From Jaminaea rosea (Eukaryota; Basidiomycota; Exobasidiomycetes; Microstromatales), in NCBI RefSeq assembly GCF_003144245.1, contig NW_020289975.1, positions 744,001 to 808,000 on the forward strand: DNA of 64,000 nt, written 5' to 3'. Under the pieces are notes generated by a model. That model made no database searches, was not told where the DNA came from, and saw only the letters and a list, made by a program, of their open reading frames with translations. The first letter of the stretch is position 1, and each line of letters starts with the position of its first letter. Positions 28,946-39,800 of this stretch are shown here, in pieces. Position numbers and translations under genes: made by a program.

Positions 28946-31858
28946 ATGGCTCCCAACCTCAACATTGCTTCTCACCACTCTTCCAGCGGCAACGCTACGC
29001 CCGTGGCCAAGCCTCGCGTCGCCCTTTCCAACATGACCAACATCCCCAAGAGTCAGCAAGACCGTGCCGACGACAACGTCAACATGAAGGACACTGCTCG
29101 CGCATCCAAGGCAGACGCAATCAAGCTATCTCAGAGCGTCACCGTTGCTCCCAAGGTTGGCTCCAAGCTCGCGGTCGAGAACACCACGGCAGCTGCCGAT
29201 GAAGACTCGCCCGCCAAGGGCAAAGAGGCCGACAGCGCCGCTCAGCAATCGATCCTTTCCGCAGACGAGTCCCCTAGGGCGGACGGAGATGAGGCCAGGA
29301 ACAATGGCGACTCTGCCCCTCTTTCTTCTCACCAAGGTGATGCTACCACTGCGCGTATCAACGCCAACGACAAGCCAAAGGCCGACACTCGCAGCAGTCA
29401 ATTCTGGAACGAGCAGCAAGGCTTTGACCCTCAGCTCCTTGAGGGTGCCATCAAGGCCGTCCTCACGGAGCGCTTTGGCGTTTCCAACCTAAACCAGCTG
29501 CCCGTCGCCGACGCCGAGTCGCTCCTCAGCGGTCCTCTGCCCCAGATGGTCGTTCAGCACATGCAGCGAAGTGAGTAATATGTAGCGCACCAGGGTCATC
29601 GTGAGCGGCTCATCTCACCATTGATTGCCCTCCGACCGCTCTTCCAGACGCCTCAGCTCAGGGTGGCAAGGCCTCGATGCCCACCACGCCCCAACGTAGC
29701 AATGCCCTCGGGCTAAGCTTCGCCGATGGCAACTCGCCTGCCTCGCCAACCACTCCCGGCAGCAAGACGACGCCTTTCCCTGCGGATGCTCTGCCTTCCG
29801 AGATCCAGCTTGAACAGAACACGAACCTCTATCTCAACGGTCTCGAGGAGCAGTGAGTATGGCCACGAACAAAGGTGCATATATGCAGGGCAAGATGTGC
29901 TTAAGGTGCTTCTTTCTCCCATCTCTACTTTTTCATTAGCATCACCGATGACGAATTGCTCCGCATCGGCTCTCAGTATGGCGAGATCATCAGCCACAAG
30001 GCCATCATCAGTTCGGAGACTGGCTTGTGTGGGTATCGCGGCGACTTGACTTTTAACCCCATCATACGCATTGACTGACTCACATCCTCGCCTCTCATTC
30101 TCGCACGCAGGCAAAGGCTACGGCTTCATCATGTATGCTCGCGCTCGCGATGCTGCGGTGGCCATCGTCGAGCTGCAGAAGAAGGGTTTTCAGACCTCCT
30201 TTGCACGACATGAGTCATTCAGTGCTAAGCTTCGCATGATGTCCGACTCTCGCTCGACCAACGTCTACATCAGCAACCTGCCATTGGCCATGGGAGAAGA
30301 GGAACTCGAGGCTTTGGTTCGACCTCACCAGATCATTAGCCGTCGCATTCTCACCAAGCCTGACGGCACTAGCCGCGGCGTGGGCTTCATCCGCTTTCAA
30401 TCGCGCGACATCGCCCAGAGCTGCATCGACCTTCTCCACGGCCGACGTCTCGATGGTCACCCCCATCCACTCCAAGCCCGCTTCGCCGACAGCGAGAGCC
30501 AAAAGCGCCTCAAGCAGGACACGACTCTCCGCAAGATCTATGCCGACTTGGACATGGGCGTGCTCCGAAGCCCCTCTGGCCACAATCTCCGCCCCACTCC
30601 TTTGAGCAACAACAACGTCTGGGCCTCTGGTGCCAACTATGGCGCTGGTCGCTATGGCGTCGTCCCTCATGGCGCTCAAGTTGCATCGTCTGCCATGCAA
30701 GCCATGACGGGAGCCATTCCCATGCGCTTCACCAACAGCGAGCCAGGCATGCCACGCCACGCGGGACAGCGAATCGCCAACAAGCATCAGCACCTTCACC
30801 AGCAGATACATCACAACCAGCAACAGCAGCAGCACCAGCAGCTCATGCGTGCTGCTGGCCAGTACAGCGCGGCCGTACCCATGAGTGCCACGACGTCCAA
30901 CGCTAGTTTCTATCCTGGCGCACCATTCACCGGTACCCCACCTACGTCGATGTCGCCCTGGGTCGCTGCCAGCGGCGGCGGCGTTATTGCTACCACCGAC
31001 ACCGACATAGGAGTTGCTTCGGGCCTCTGGACGCAGCCCGGATCACCTCTGCAGCCCATCTTCAATGCGCAGACTGCTGCTAACATGGGACCCAATGGCT
31101 GGCTGCTCCCCTCATCGACGGCTGCCACGGCGGTCGGTATCAAGTCAGCGCCCCAGGTCGACAAGACCAAGGCTGTCAACAACCGACTCTGGAGCCCGTT
31201 GCTGTCCACGGATGGCAATCTCGCCCCTGCTAGCCCTTCGATCGATGGCAGCACTGTTGGAACCAACACGACGTTCAACTCTCCCGTCTTCCCTGCCAAC
31301 GAAGGCAGTTTCGCCAGCATGGCCAAGCCTGCTCAGTGGGTCGCGCCCACCTTCAATGCGGTGCCCCGCATCCGCATGGCCGATGGCACCGAGTCTAGCG
31401 CTTTGGAGCAGAAGCACCTCGGCTCACTCCTTACCAGCGGCATCAACGGAGGCAGTGGTGGTCTCGGTGACGGTGCTGCTACTTCTGGCACCGGCAATGG
31501 CAACGCCAACCAACAGGACTGGCTCCAGCACTACGCCCTCAATGGCGATGCAGCAGTCATGATGTACCCGCCGGAGCTCAACTTCGTACGCGCCAGTGGC
31601 CAGACGTCAGCTGTGCCTATCATCAACCCTCAGACGGGGCAGCGCTTTCAGGGCAAGTCGTCTACAGGCAACGAAGCGGATGACGCCATGTCTGAAGCTC
31701 ATGCCTCGTCTGGCTCGCACGAGCAGCAGCAACGTGGGATGCAGGAGATGGGCACCAGCAAGTCGACGCCTAATGCGTTGTCCGACATGGCGGCTACGCC
31801 TACAATCGCCTCGTCGGTCAGCGCTCCCACTGGCCTCAACCAGCAGCAGGGCCACTAA
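28946..31858 (+). CDS. MSSP/RBMS-type RNA-binding protein with two RRMs
   Basis: Four exons: 28946-29570, 29648-29852, 29940-30028 and 30111-31858, 888 aa. RRM1, about residues 266-340, is split by two introns: NLYLNGLEEHITDDELL, then KAIISSETGLCKGYGFIMY. RRM2, about 355-435, is intact: TNVYISNLPLAMGEEELEALV, ILTKPDGTSRGVGFIRF. CKGYGFIMY and SRGVGFIRF are the RNP1 motifs. The pairing and the SRGVGF phrase match the MSSP/RBMS family, which binds AU-rich single-stranded nucleic acid and regulates mRNA stability and translation. The N-terminal 210 residues and the C-terminal 450 residues are disordered, with a His/Gln-rich run near residue 535 and Gly/Ser/Asn-rich sections. The exact fungal orthologue is unclear. 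The ATG (ACCACATGG) has good context. Confidence 0.9.
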
Positions 31859-32538
31859 GGGCATCCGCGAACTCAATCGTCAAGAAGTTCAATCAGCAGC
31901 TCAAGTCCTGCCGCCTATGACATCAAGCAGCCAGTGTAGATCAAGCTCATGCCCAATAGAGCCTTTCATCAACCGCACTACCAGACTCCAGCGACATTAT
32001 GAGACCAATCTGGCAGACTTCCGCTTGCCTCACGATGCTTGCGCGTCACGCTCTCCACTACAGACAGCGCGCACACCTCGATCCCAGCCCACACCTCTCC
32101 TCTCGACTCATCCCTATTCTGCTCTTCGTCTTCAGTTCCTCTATCCCATTCTCCTCTGCTGTCAGCCACAGCCTTCCCACTCCCTTCTCCTACCCATAGA
32201 GATTGTCCTTTGTCTTACTCTTCCTTCTCTGATCGATCCGACGACCTAGCTCATCTACGGCTATCATCAATCGAAGACCAAGTGACACCCTCGGGTAGAC
32301 GACTGTTATTGTGCGGCGTGAGGCGAAGAGCGCAGAGGGAGCGGGCGCCAAAGCTATCATCAGCAAGGCGTCGGCGTAAAAGCGGTGATCAGATTGAGCA
32401 TTCGAATCTGGTTGAGGCAAGAGCTGACAGGATATCAAAGATTCGGGATGTGCGCAAGACCATTGTCGTGGCCTGCGTCGCAAACCAAGAGAGACGGCGA
32501 GGAGAGAAGAGATGCCGACGGCTGTGATCTATCCTCAT
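31859..32538. other. convergent 3' intergenic region
   Basis: About 680 nt between the RBMS-type gene (plus) and PMP3 (minus). It presumably contains both 3' UTRs. Plus-strand frames of 60-217 aa here run out of the RBMS gene in another frame or lack any similarity. No gene seen. Confidence 0.5.
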
Positions 32539-32994
32539 CTACTGGTGGTTGATAGCTCCATATGTAGGTGGAGCAGCCTGAGGTTGCACGCCAGGAGCGG
32601 CCTCGTACTTGCCTCCACCGACGTAGCGGAACCCTGCGTAGCCGTAGCGCTCTTCGGCTTGCATCTGGTCGCACAGAGGCCAAGGGGGAGAGGGGACGTC
32701 AGCGTGAGCGTGCGTGCTGGGCTGGGAGAGGAACGGAGGGAGCAGACGGACCTTTTTGTAGATGAGCCAGAAGGCGTGAAGGTGTCCTGGTAGATAGCCC
32801 AGGATGGTCAGGAGAATGTTGATGAGAAGGTCACACGAGCAGCCGGTGATGAAGCTGCGAGGTGAGTGAGAGCATTGAAAGTCGTCAGCTCGTGGCAGCC
32901 AGGGGTTCCATCGTGTCAGACCGACTCACGCAGCGGCAGCCGGTGGGAAAAGAATAGCCACTAGGATGAGGAGGATGTCAGATGACTTGACCAT
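32539..32994 (-). CDS. PMP3: plasma membrane proteolipid 3 (Pmp3/UPF0057)
   Basis: Three exons, 32994-32930, 32854-32752 and 32664-32539, 97 aa. The first 55 residues are the complete Pmp3 fold: MVKSSDILLILVAILFPPAAAA, then FITGCSCDLLINILLTILGYLPGHLHAFWLIYKK, two hydrophobic helices with the conserved PP, GCxCD and YLPGHLHAFW. Pmp3 is a small plasma membrane protein that keeps membrane potential and salt tolerance normal. Exon 3 adds a hydrophilic tail of 41 residues (Tyr/Gly/Pro/Ala-rich), beginning with the family's usual AEERYGY. The second intron has a weak GTCCGT donor. The gene diverges from hexokinase across only 290 nt. Confidence 0.95.
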
Positions 32995-33284
32995 GTTGCT
33001 GCGATCAGAGAGTGGTAATGACGATGAGAGACGGCAACCGGCGGTGCTGCACGGATGGGTCTTGAGCTTGCTCACCTCCACAGCAGCCCATCTTGCCCTC
33101 TCGCCGTCGACTGACAGCCACGCGGAATCGGCGAGACTTGCGATGCGCACCTGCACTTGGACTTGGGGTCCTGGGTCCTCGAGCCGCCAAGCCACCAAAA
33201 GACCAGAAAGCAAAAGGCTCTCGTACCTCGATTCCTTTCTTCCACTGTTCCTTCCCACTTGATCACAACCGCTCCTCTCTCGTC
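32995..33284. promoter_or_regulatory. shared divergent promoter of PMP3 and hexokinase
   Basis: 290 nt between the two ATGs, the shortest divergent spacing in the window, so the two genes almost certainly share promoter elements. The 70 nt before the hexokinase ATG are pyrimidine-rich (CCTTTCTTCCACTG, CTCCTCTCTCG). I recognise no exact factor site. Confidence 0.6.
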
Positions 33285-35134
33285 ATGACGGCCGACACGC
33301 AAAAGGCACCTTCGGCTGACGCCAACATCGCTGGCTCCGGTGGAGGAAAGGGAAGGCGAGCCTCGCTCAAAGGAAGGAGGGGATCTGGAGCTGAGAAGAT
33401 GGACTCTCATGTTGGCATCAGCGAGCGGGCAAGAGGCGGGAGGGTGTGGGAGCAAAGACCTCGTATCAACCGCAACTGACTCGCATTTCCCCTCTCTCTC
33501 CTCCGCTTCGCAACCGCAGATCGCCTCCTGGCACACATCTTCCCACAAGCACGAGCGCCGCCCGGCTGCTCAAGAGGAGCAGCTCAACGAGGAGGTCAAG
33601 CGATTCGAGGAGCTCTTTACCCTCACGCCTGAGCGCCTCAAGCACATCACCGACCGCTTCGTCACCGTCCTCAAGGATGGTCTCGATGCGCCCGGCAAGA
33701 CGGTGCCCATGCTTCCTGCCTACGTCTTTGGCTGGCCCACAGGCAATGAAGAGGGGCGAGTGCAACCGCCCGCCCTGTCTTCCGGCTCGTCATACTGATC
33801 GGTCTGCTCTCCTCGTCGCTCGCTCGCACAGATCTTACCTCGCCCTCGATCTCGGAGGCACCAACCTCCGCGTCTGCCATGTCGTCCTCAAAGGCAAGGG
33901 CAAGTTCGAGATCACCCAGACCAAGTTCAGGCTCACCGACGAGCAGAAGCAGATGGATGGACAGAAGCTCTTTGACTTCTGCGCTGAATGCCTTCACACT
34001 TTCATCAATGACCACTTTGGTGGTGGGGAGGGCGAGGAGCCCATCCTTGAGGAGGATATCGCGCTTGGCTTCACCTTCTCCTACCCGATGGAGCAGTGAG
34101 TGCCGTGCGAGGCAACGATGTAAAGAGAGAAAAAGGCGTCGGTGGCTGACGTCTGCCCCAACGACGACTCTGCTCACAGGGACGCCATCGACCACGGCAA
34201 GCTCGTCCGCTGGACAAAGGGCTTTGGCAACCCCAATACCGAGGGCAAGGACTGTGCCGCCATGTTCCGCAAGTCCCTCGAGTCGCAGAAGGTCCCTATC
34301 AAGATGACCTCGATCATCAACGACACCACCGGTACCTTGATCGCCTCCAATTACGTCAAGCAGGACACCAAGATTGCCTGCATCTTTGGTACTGGATGCA
34401 ATGCTGCCTACATGGAGCACATCAAGAACATCCCCAAGATTGGCCACTACAACTTGCCCGGCGACGAGGACATGGCCATCAATTGCGAGTACGGCGCCTT
34501 CGACTCCTTCGAGCACAAGCACATGGCAGAGATCCGCACAAAGTACGACGAGCACATCGACCTGCACAGCAACAAGCCACATGAGCAGTCCTACGAGAAG
34601 ATGATCGCCGGTCTTTATCTGGGCGAGATCTTCCGCTTGTGCCTCTGCGACCTCATCGATGAGGGCACACTCTTCCTCGGCCAGAACACGTACAAGCTCG
34701 AGAAGACCAACGTCTTCGACACTGCCTTCATGTCCCTCATCCTCGTCGACCCTACGGACGAACTCCTCACCTGCGCTGGACTCTTCCTCCACTTCTTCGG
34801 CCTCGAGACTACGCAAGAGGAGCGCAACTTCTTCAAGAAGCTCGCCTACATGATCGGGCTCCGTGCTGCCCGTCTCTCCGCTTGTGGGATTGCTGCTCTG
34901 GTGACCAAGATGGGCTACCTCGAGGAAGGCTGCGGAGTCGGGGCTGATGGGTCGCTTTACTCCAAGTTCCCCAAGTTCCCAGAGAACTTGCACAAAGCGC
35001 TGGAGGACATCTTTGGTGAGAAGGGCAAGGGCATTGTCACGCATCAGGCTGAGGATGGTTCTGGTGTTGGAAGCGCCATCATTGCGGCTATGACGTTGAA
35101 GAGGAAGGAGGAGGGCAAGTACACGCACTGCTAA
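33285..35134 (+). CDS. HXK1: hexokinase
   Basis: Four exons, 33285-33443, 33520-33755, 33832-34095 and 34180-35134, 537 aa. It phosphorylates glucose and other hexoses with ATP at the head of glycolysis. Phosphate-binding LALDLGGTNLRV is at about 134-145, the hexokinase signature LGFTFSYPMEQ at 209-219, catalytic Asp in INDTTGT near 267, and adenosine/phosphate loop FGTGCNAAY near 288; C-terminal GSAIIAAMTLKR is also conserved. Intron 2 appears to start with GC (GCGAGT at 33756) and end with AG at 33831; only this junction gives the conserved GWPTGNEEG-SYLALDLGG reading. The exon 1 donor is uncertain: GTGTGG at 33444 gives a 76-nt intron, but GTTGGC at 33411 is also in phase. The N-terminal extension contains RRAS (24-27) and RRGS (31-34), consensus PKA sites. 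HXK1 is used as a generic symbol. Confidence 0.96.
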
Positions 35135-36840
35135 GAGTGGTCTGGCAGAGGAGCATCCGACGAAGTTCATTATACGCAATACGACTCGAGTGGCCTAGAT
35201 TGTTATGTGGGTGTCAGAGGGATCTGCGAGTGCGCTTGTCTTCGCTGCCTCATCGTCAAAGAGGTACCGCGGTATCGCTGAAGCCGCGGCGGCGGCGGCG
35301 GCGATAGCTCCGAAAGCGTCAGGGCAATGCTGAAGACAAGGACGGAGCGAATGCCGTTGTCGACGAATGAGGGAGAACTCGAGCTCTCAATACCCTCGAG
35401 CTGTCCTTCAGCCAAGCTTGGCATATCCCTCTCTTGAACTTCCCGTTTGGCAGTCGTGACCTCATCATCCTCCCAGCCACGAGCGCATCCCGACGGGTTT
35501 TGCCCATTGCCTCGATCACTAAAGAGTCAGCGCACTTCATCTACGCATCAGCTATCGCCGCTACGGCCAAACGAGCCCGCTCGCTTCGAGGAGGAGCAAG
35601 TGATCGAGGTCGAGCGTCGAACCCCGCTTCCGCTCACGATCCCGCTCGAGCACATCGCACCGCCCTCGACTACTACTACCCGCGGCTATCTGGTGGGCAG
35701 TCAGGGTTCAGTCCCTCACTCACGAGCCTCCGCCACATCCGCTCTCCGCTCGCTGCCTCACCCGCTGTCGTCGATCACCCTCAGTCTGGTTCAAGCGGGA
35801 AGCGGCCATTCACAGAAAGAAAGGACCGCAATCCCTCCCCTCCTCCTGTCTGGCTCAAGGTTCGGCAGCTTGAGGGACGGCAATTAGCTTTGTCGTTCAC
35901 GGCTGAGATTGCTTTCATTCGAATACAACACTGCCCGGCGCACTCGCCTGCCTTTGCCGCTGCTCCTGCCCGGGCACTGGCTGCTCCTGCCCGGGCACTG
36001 ACTTCGCAGCAAATTTTTGGGCCACTCTATCTTCCTCTCGCAGGCTTTGCGCAATTCATTTGTGTCGTACGCCGCCGTCGCTGTCGATCATTTGGGCAAT
36101 TGTAGCGAGCGTGTTAAAGCGGTGGAAAACTCGGCATCTAAAGTGTCACTCTCTAGCGCAGTCACTCAAAGAGTCACACACGCACCAGCCCTGCTCCAGT
36201 GACGTCGAGGTGCAGCACCAGCGCCGGCAAGCAACACTCAATCCAACGACGGACGACCGAAATTCTCAGCCACCCCACCCCGGCTCACCGCTCACCCTGG
36301 GCCGCCGGACCAGCACCACCTCGTGTAGCTTTTCTCTCTGTAGTCGAGGTGCTACTCTACCAGCATAGACGAGCTCTTGCTCCCTCGCTGCTAAGCCTCG
36401 CTAAGCCGAGATCACTCAGCACCGTCCGGCATCTCACTCGCTCTCGCACCCTCTCTCACGTCCAACGTCTCGCGGTGCGGGCGGTCGGACCCCTTCCCAA
36501 AATCGACCGATCCGCTAGACGCAAGCTAGCCAGACTTCGCAAAAGGGCAAAGGTTGGAGTCAGCGCCTCATTGTTCTTCCCGTCGTCGCCGACAATAGCA
36601 CACGACCGCGAACCGGAGAGAGCAACAACGAGGCGAGTCTGCCCTTACGCTGGGCATCTCTTTTGCGACTTGGCTTCCTTCCCTCCATACTCCTTGCGAG
36701 CCTTCCACGTCGGACTCGCATTCCGTTCTCACTCTACCTTCTCTCTCATCATCCATCGTGCGCTCTAGCGCCCTCTTTCTCCTCTCTCGTCCTCCTCATC
36801 TTGCCTCTCCATATCGTTCTCTCGGTGCCCGTTCGCAGTA
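35135..36840. other. long upstream region of the PH-domain gene
   Basis: About 1.7 kb after hexokinase. It includes a C/T-rich leader-like section just before 36841 and a duplicated 21-nt unit. The plus-strand frame 35434-36105 has no ATG at its beginning, and I see no family in it; 36199-36768 is likewise unsupported. A GCGGCGGCGGCGGCGG run sits near 35287. No gene called. Confidence 0.45.
35959..36000. repeat. perfect tandem duplication of a 21-nt unit
   Basis: Two head-to-tail exact copies, 35959-35979 and 35980-36000, each containing CTGCTCCTGCCCGGGCACTG. CCCGGG lies at the centre of each unit. It is non-coding in my models and looks like a recent slippage or duplication. Confidence 0.9.
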
Positions 36841-39800
36841 ATGCCCGCCGACACTGTGTCGACAGGGCCTCGTCCGCCATCATCAGCAGGCTCGATGGTT
36901 GGACCAGACGATCACCTCGGCGCCAAGCTAGCAGACTTGCGTCAAGCTACTGGACGCAGCGGCGGCGATAACAACAGCAACTCGCGCTCGCACCAACGGC
37001 AGCGCGCAGACACCGTTACCGCCCCTCCTCCGACCTCATCGTCTTCGACCTTGAGGCTACCATCGGGCCTTGCTCGCCGCATCAACAGCAGCAGCAACGA
37101 TGACAGTAGCACCAGTCCGACCGTCGTCCGACGAACGGCAGGCGAGCTCATCCGCCACGAGCGGGAGCGCAGCCAGCTGCTACGCTCCATCAGCCACCTC
37201 AACAAGACTCAGAGGCCTCCGACTGCCGTCAGCGAGGACCTCGAAGAGTGGGCTGCGCCTGCTGGCTTGTCCACAGCCCACATCATCTCGCCGCCTCCTC
37301 TCCCTTCGCCGCCCACGTACGAAGCTGGCGAAGCGCTGAGCGCTACTCGATCATCGCCTACTACATCCTTTGCCTCGAGACGAGCTCGTTCTCGGTCCTT
37401 TGGCTTCATCGATGCCGTAGCCCGGTCGCAGAGCAACGCACCGACATCGCCGTCACTCCCTCTACATCGTCGATCCTTCTCTCGCTCCAACCTACGAGCA
37501 GCTCTTGGCTCCTCATCGCCCGAGCAGCAGCAGCAGCAGCAGCAGCAGCAGATTGGGTCCAACACCAAGACGGCAAAGCGCAAAGCGTCTATGCCACAGC
37601 TGGGCAAATTAGCAGCCGCCTTCAAATCCCGTGATAATGTTGCTATTGCCTCGTCTTCGTCCACGACGACGAGCTTTGATCATCGAGGCGACCTATCTTC
37701 TCCCTCTGCTCTTGCTTCTCTAGCTTCCGCATCGACGTCAGCTCTCGCTATCACAGATTCCGCAGCTGCAGTTGCTCCACTTGCTCCACCGCCTTCCTCT
37801 TCTTCCTCGTCGATGACGCGCACGTCAGCGTCGCCGCCATCTGCGCCCGCGACTTCGTATTCGCAATTCAACACCAGCGGAAAGCTTGGAAACCCTGACG
37901 CTGTCTTGGCCGCCACAGCCAGACGATCAGGGCGACATTCAGGCGCTGGTTGTCAGGGTGAGGGTGGTGGGAGTGGTGCAGTCGGCAGCGGAGTTGACGC
38001 AGCGGCCCCACACCAGAGGCAGCAGAACAGCGTCGGCGCGGACAGCACTAGCAGCTCGACGACTCGCAGCGACAGCCCCCAAGCCCGCCCTGCTCGCCCC
38101 TTTGGACAAGGGCTCCACAGAGGAGACAGAGATGGCGTCGTCGACGTCGACCGCGGAGTGAGCAATCCGGACGACGGGACGATCGGCCAAAACGGCATGC
38201 GCGAAGGAGGCGACGAGAGTCAGCGTCGCAGCACGACTGGGTCACCGTCTCCGCCGGGCCTTTCAGAATCGCTTTCGCTTTCGCAGCAAGGACCATTCAG
38301 AATCATAGCAACGTCGTCGGCCTCGGCGTCTTCTCCAGTCTCTCCTCCTTCATCATCGTTAGCAGCGGCATCTCTTTCAGCATCATCACCGCCACCACCG
38401 CCGCCGCTGTCAAGAGAGATTGATTCGTCTTCGTGGGTGTCATCATCATCAGCATCATCATCATCACCGCCACTTGCACAGCACGCCGCCAATTGCCGCA
38501 GAGCAAGCGGGCCAATTAGCTTGGCATCATCAAAAGCAGCAGCAGCAGCAGCTGGCCCTCGCTACTCATCTTCTCAGCTACAAGCATCTTCACCATCTTC
38601 ATCGCCCATCACCAGCTGCATTGGCATCAGCGAGCCGCTAGCATCAAATCCCTCGCTTCATCACCGACGACAACGATCCTCAGCATCAAACAGCTACGAC
38701 TTCAGCGAGTCCACGCACACATCTCCAGTATCTCGCAGTCCAGCTCGCGTCTCATTCGATCTCACTTCAGCCCAAGAGCGTATAGCAAGTAGACAACCCT
38801 CTCTCAGTCAAATTGCTACAGCGCCGCCTCTCCCAGAGGAGGAGCCTGGCCATAATTACCTCGAGACGTCAACGTCAGGCTTTTCGTCCTTTGCAGACCT
38901 CTCCGCGCTCGATACATCCGAAGAGAGTGTAGGCTCCGCCATGAGCGTCGTACACCCGCCTTCCGCCGTGGGTGGTGTCAGCTTCACAGGGCACGATGTA
39001 CGCAGAGGCAGCACAGGGACAGCAGGAGGCAAGTTGGGCAACAAGATGAGAGGTTGGGCAAGTCGATCATCTCACAACCTCACATCGACGGCCATGGCAA
39101 CGGCAGATCCGAAGCTCTCGAGAACGAGCATGGACGCTGCTGGACACACGACGAGTATCGTCGCCCTGCCAGGCCCACCTGATGCACCGGCACGAGGAGG
39201 GCGAAAGTCGATGTCTCTCTTCCGCTCGAGACCATCACAGGTTGCAGATCCCACTCCAAGCACTCGTCTGCGTCGTCCGAGCTTCATGAGGCCGCGTGCC
39301 TCTATCTCGGGAGGTGCGGATGATGACGAAGTCGAGGCCGACCAGACCACGTCGACTCGCTCATCAATCAGCAACACTAATGCATGGTTCAAGAAGGTCA
39401 TCCTCAGAAGCGGCGGCGGCAGCAGCAGTCGCAGAGGATCCGTTGTCAAGACCATCCCAGCGGGAGCGCCCTCCCAATCACCGGCGGGTGACGATCCGAC
39501 GCCCACTGCGGAGCAGGCTCGAGTAACTCTTGAATCAGCCTTCGGGCCCGTCCAACGCTCTCGTCAGGGTGTCGAAGAGGATGCCGCCTCTGTGGAAGCG
39601 CAGGACAGCAGCAGAGGCCTCCCCATTTCCTCGGCGAACGGAGTTCCCTTTGCATGGTCAACAAAGTTTGGCGCTAGTGGCAGTGGCGCGGCTCAGCCCA
39701 TCGACGACGACGTTGGACCCTTGGACAAGCCTGCGCCCCTCATCGATGTCGGACGACAGTACTCAGCCGATGGGAGAAGCTCATGCAGCTCGCCGGCGCA

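Noticed and set aside
28210-29202. 330-codon plus-strand open frame overlapping the start of the RBMS-type gene
   Set aside because: It does not begin with ATG and its product is a Pro/Ser/Arg-rich translation of a leader region. The RRM gene in another frame is well supported.
33671-35179. 502-codon open frame antisense to hexokinase
   Set aside because: Mirror of a conserved enzyme; Leu/Val/Asp/Glu-rich composition is the expected complement of the hexokinase codons. No start context or splice evidence.
35434-36105. 223-codon plus-strand frame between hexokinase and the PH-domain gene
   Set aside because: Begins with TTG, has no family features, and contains the 21-nt duplication; likely non-coding.
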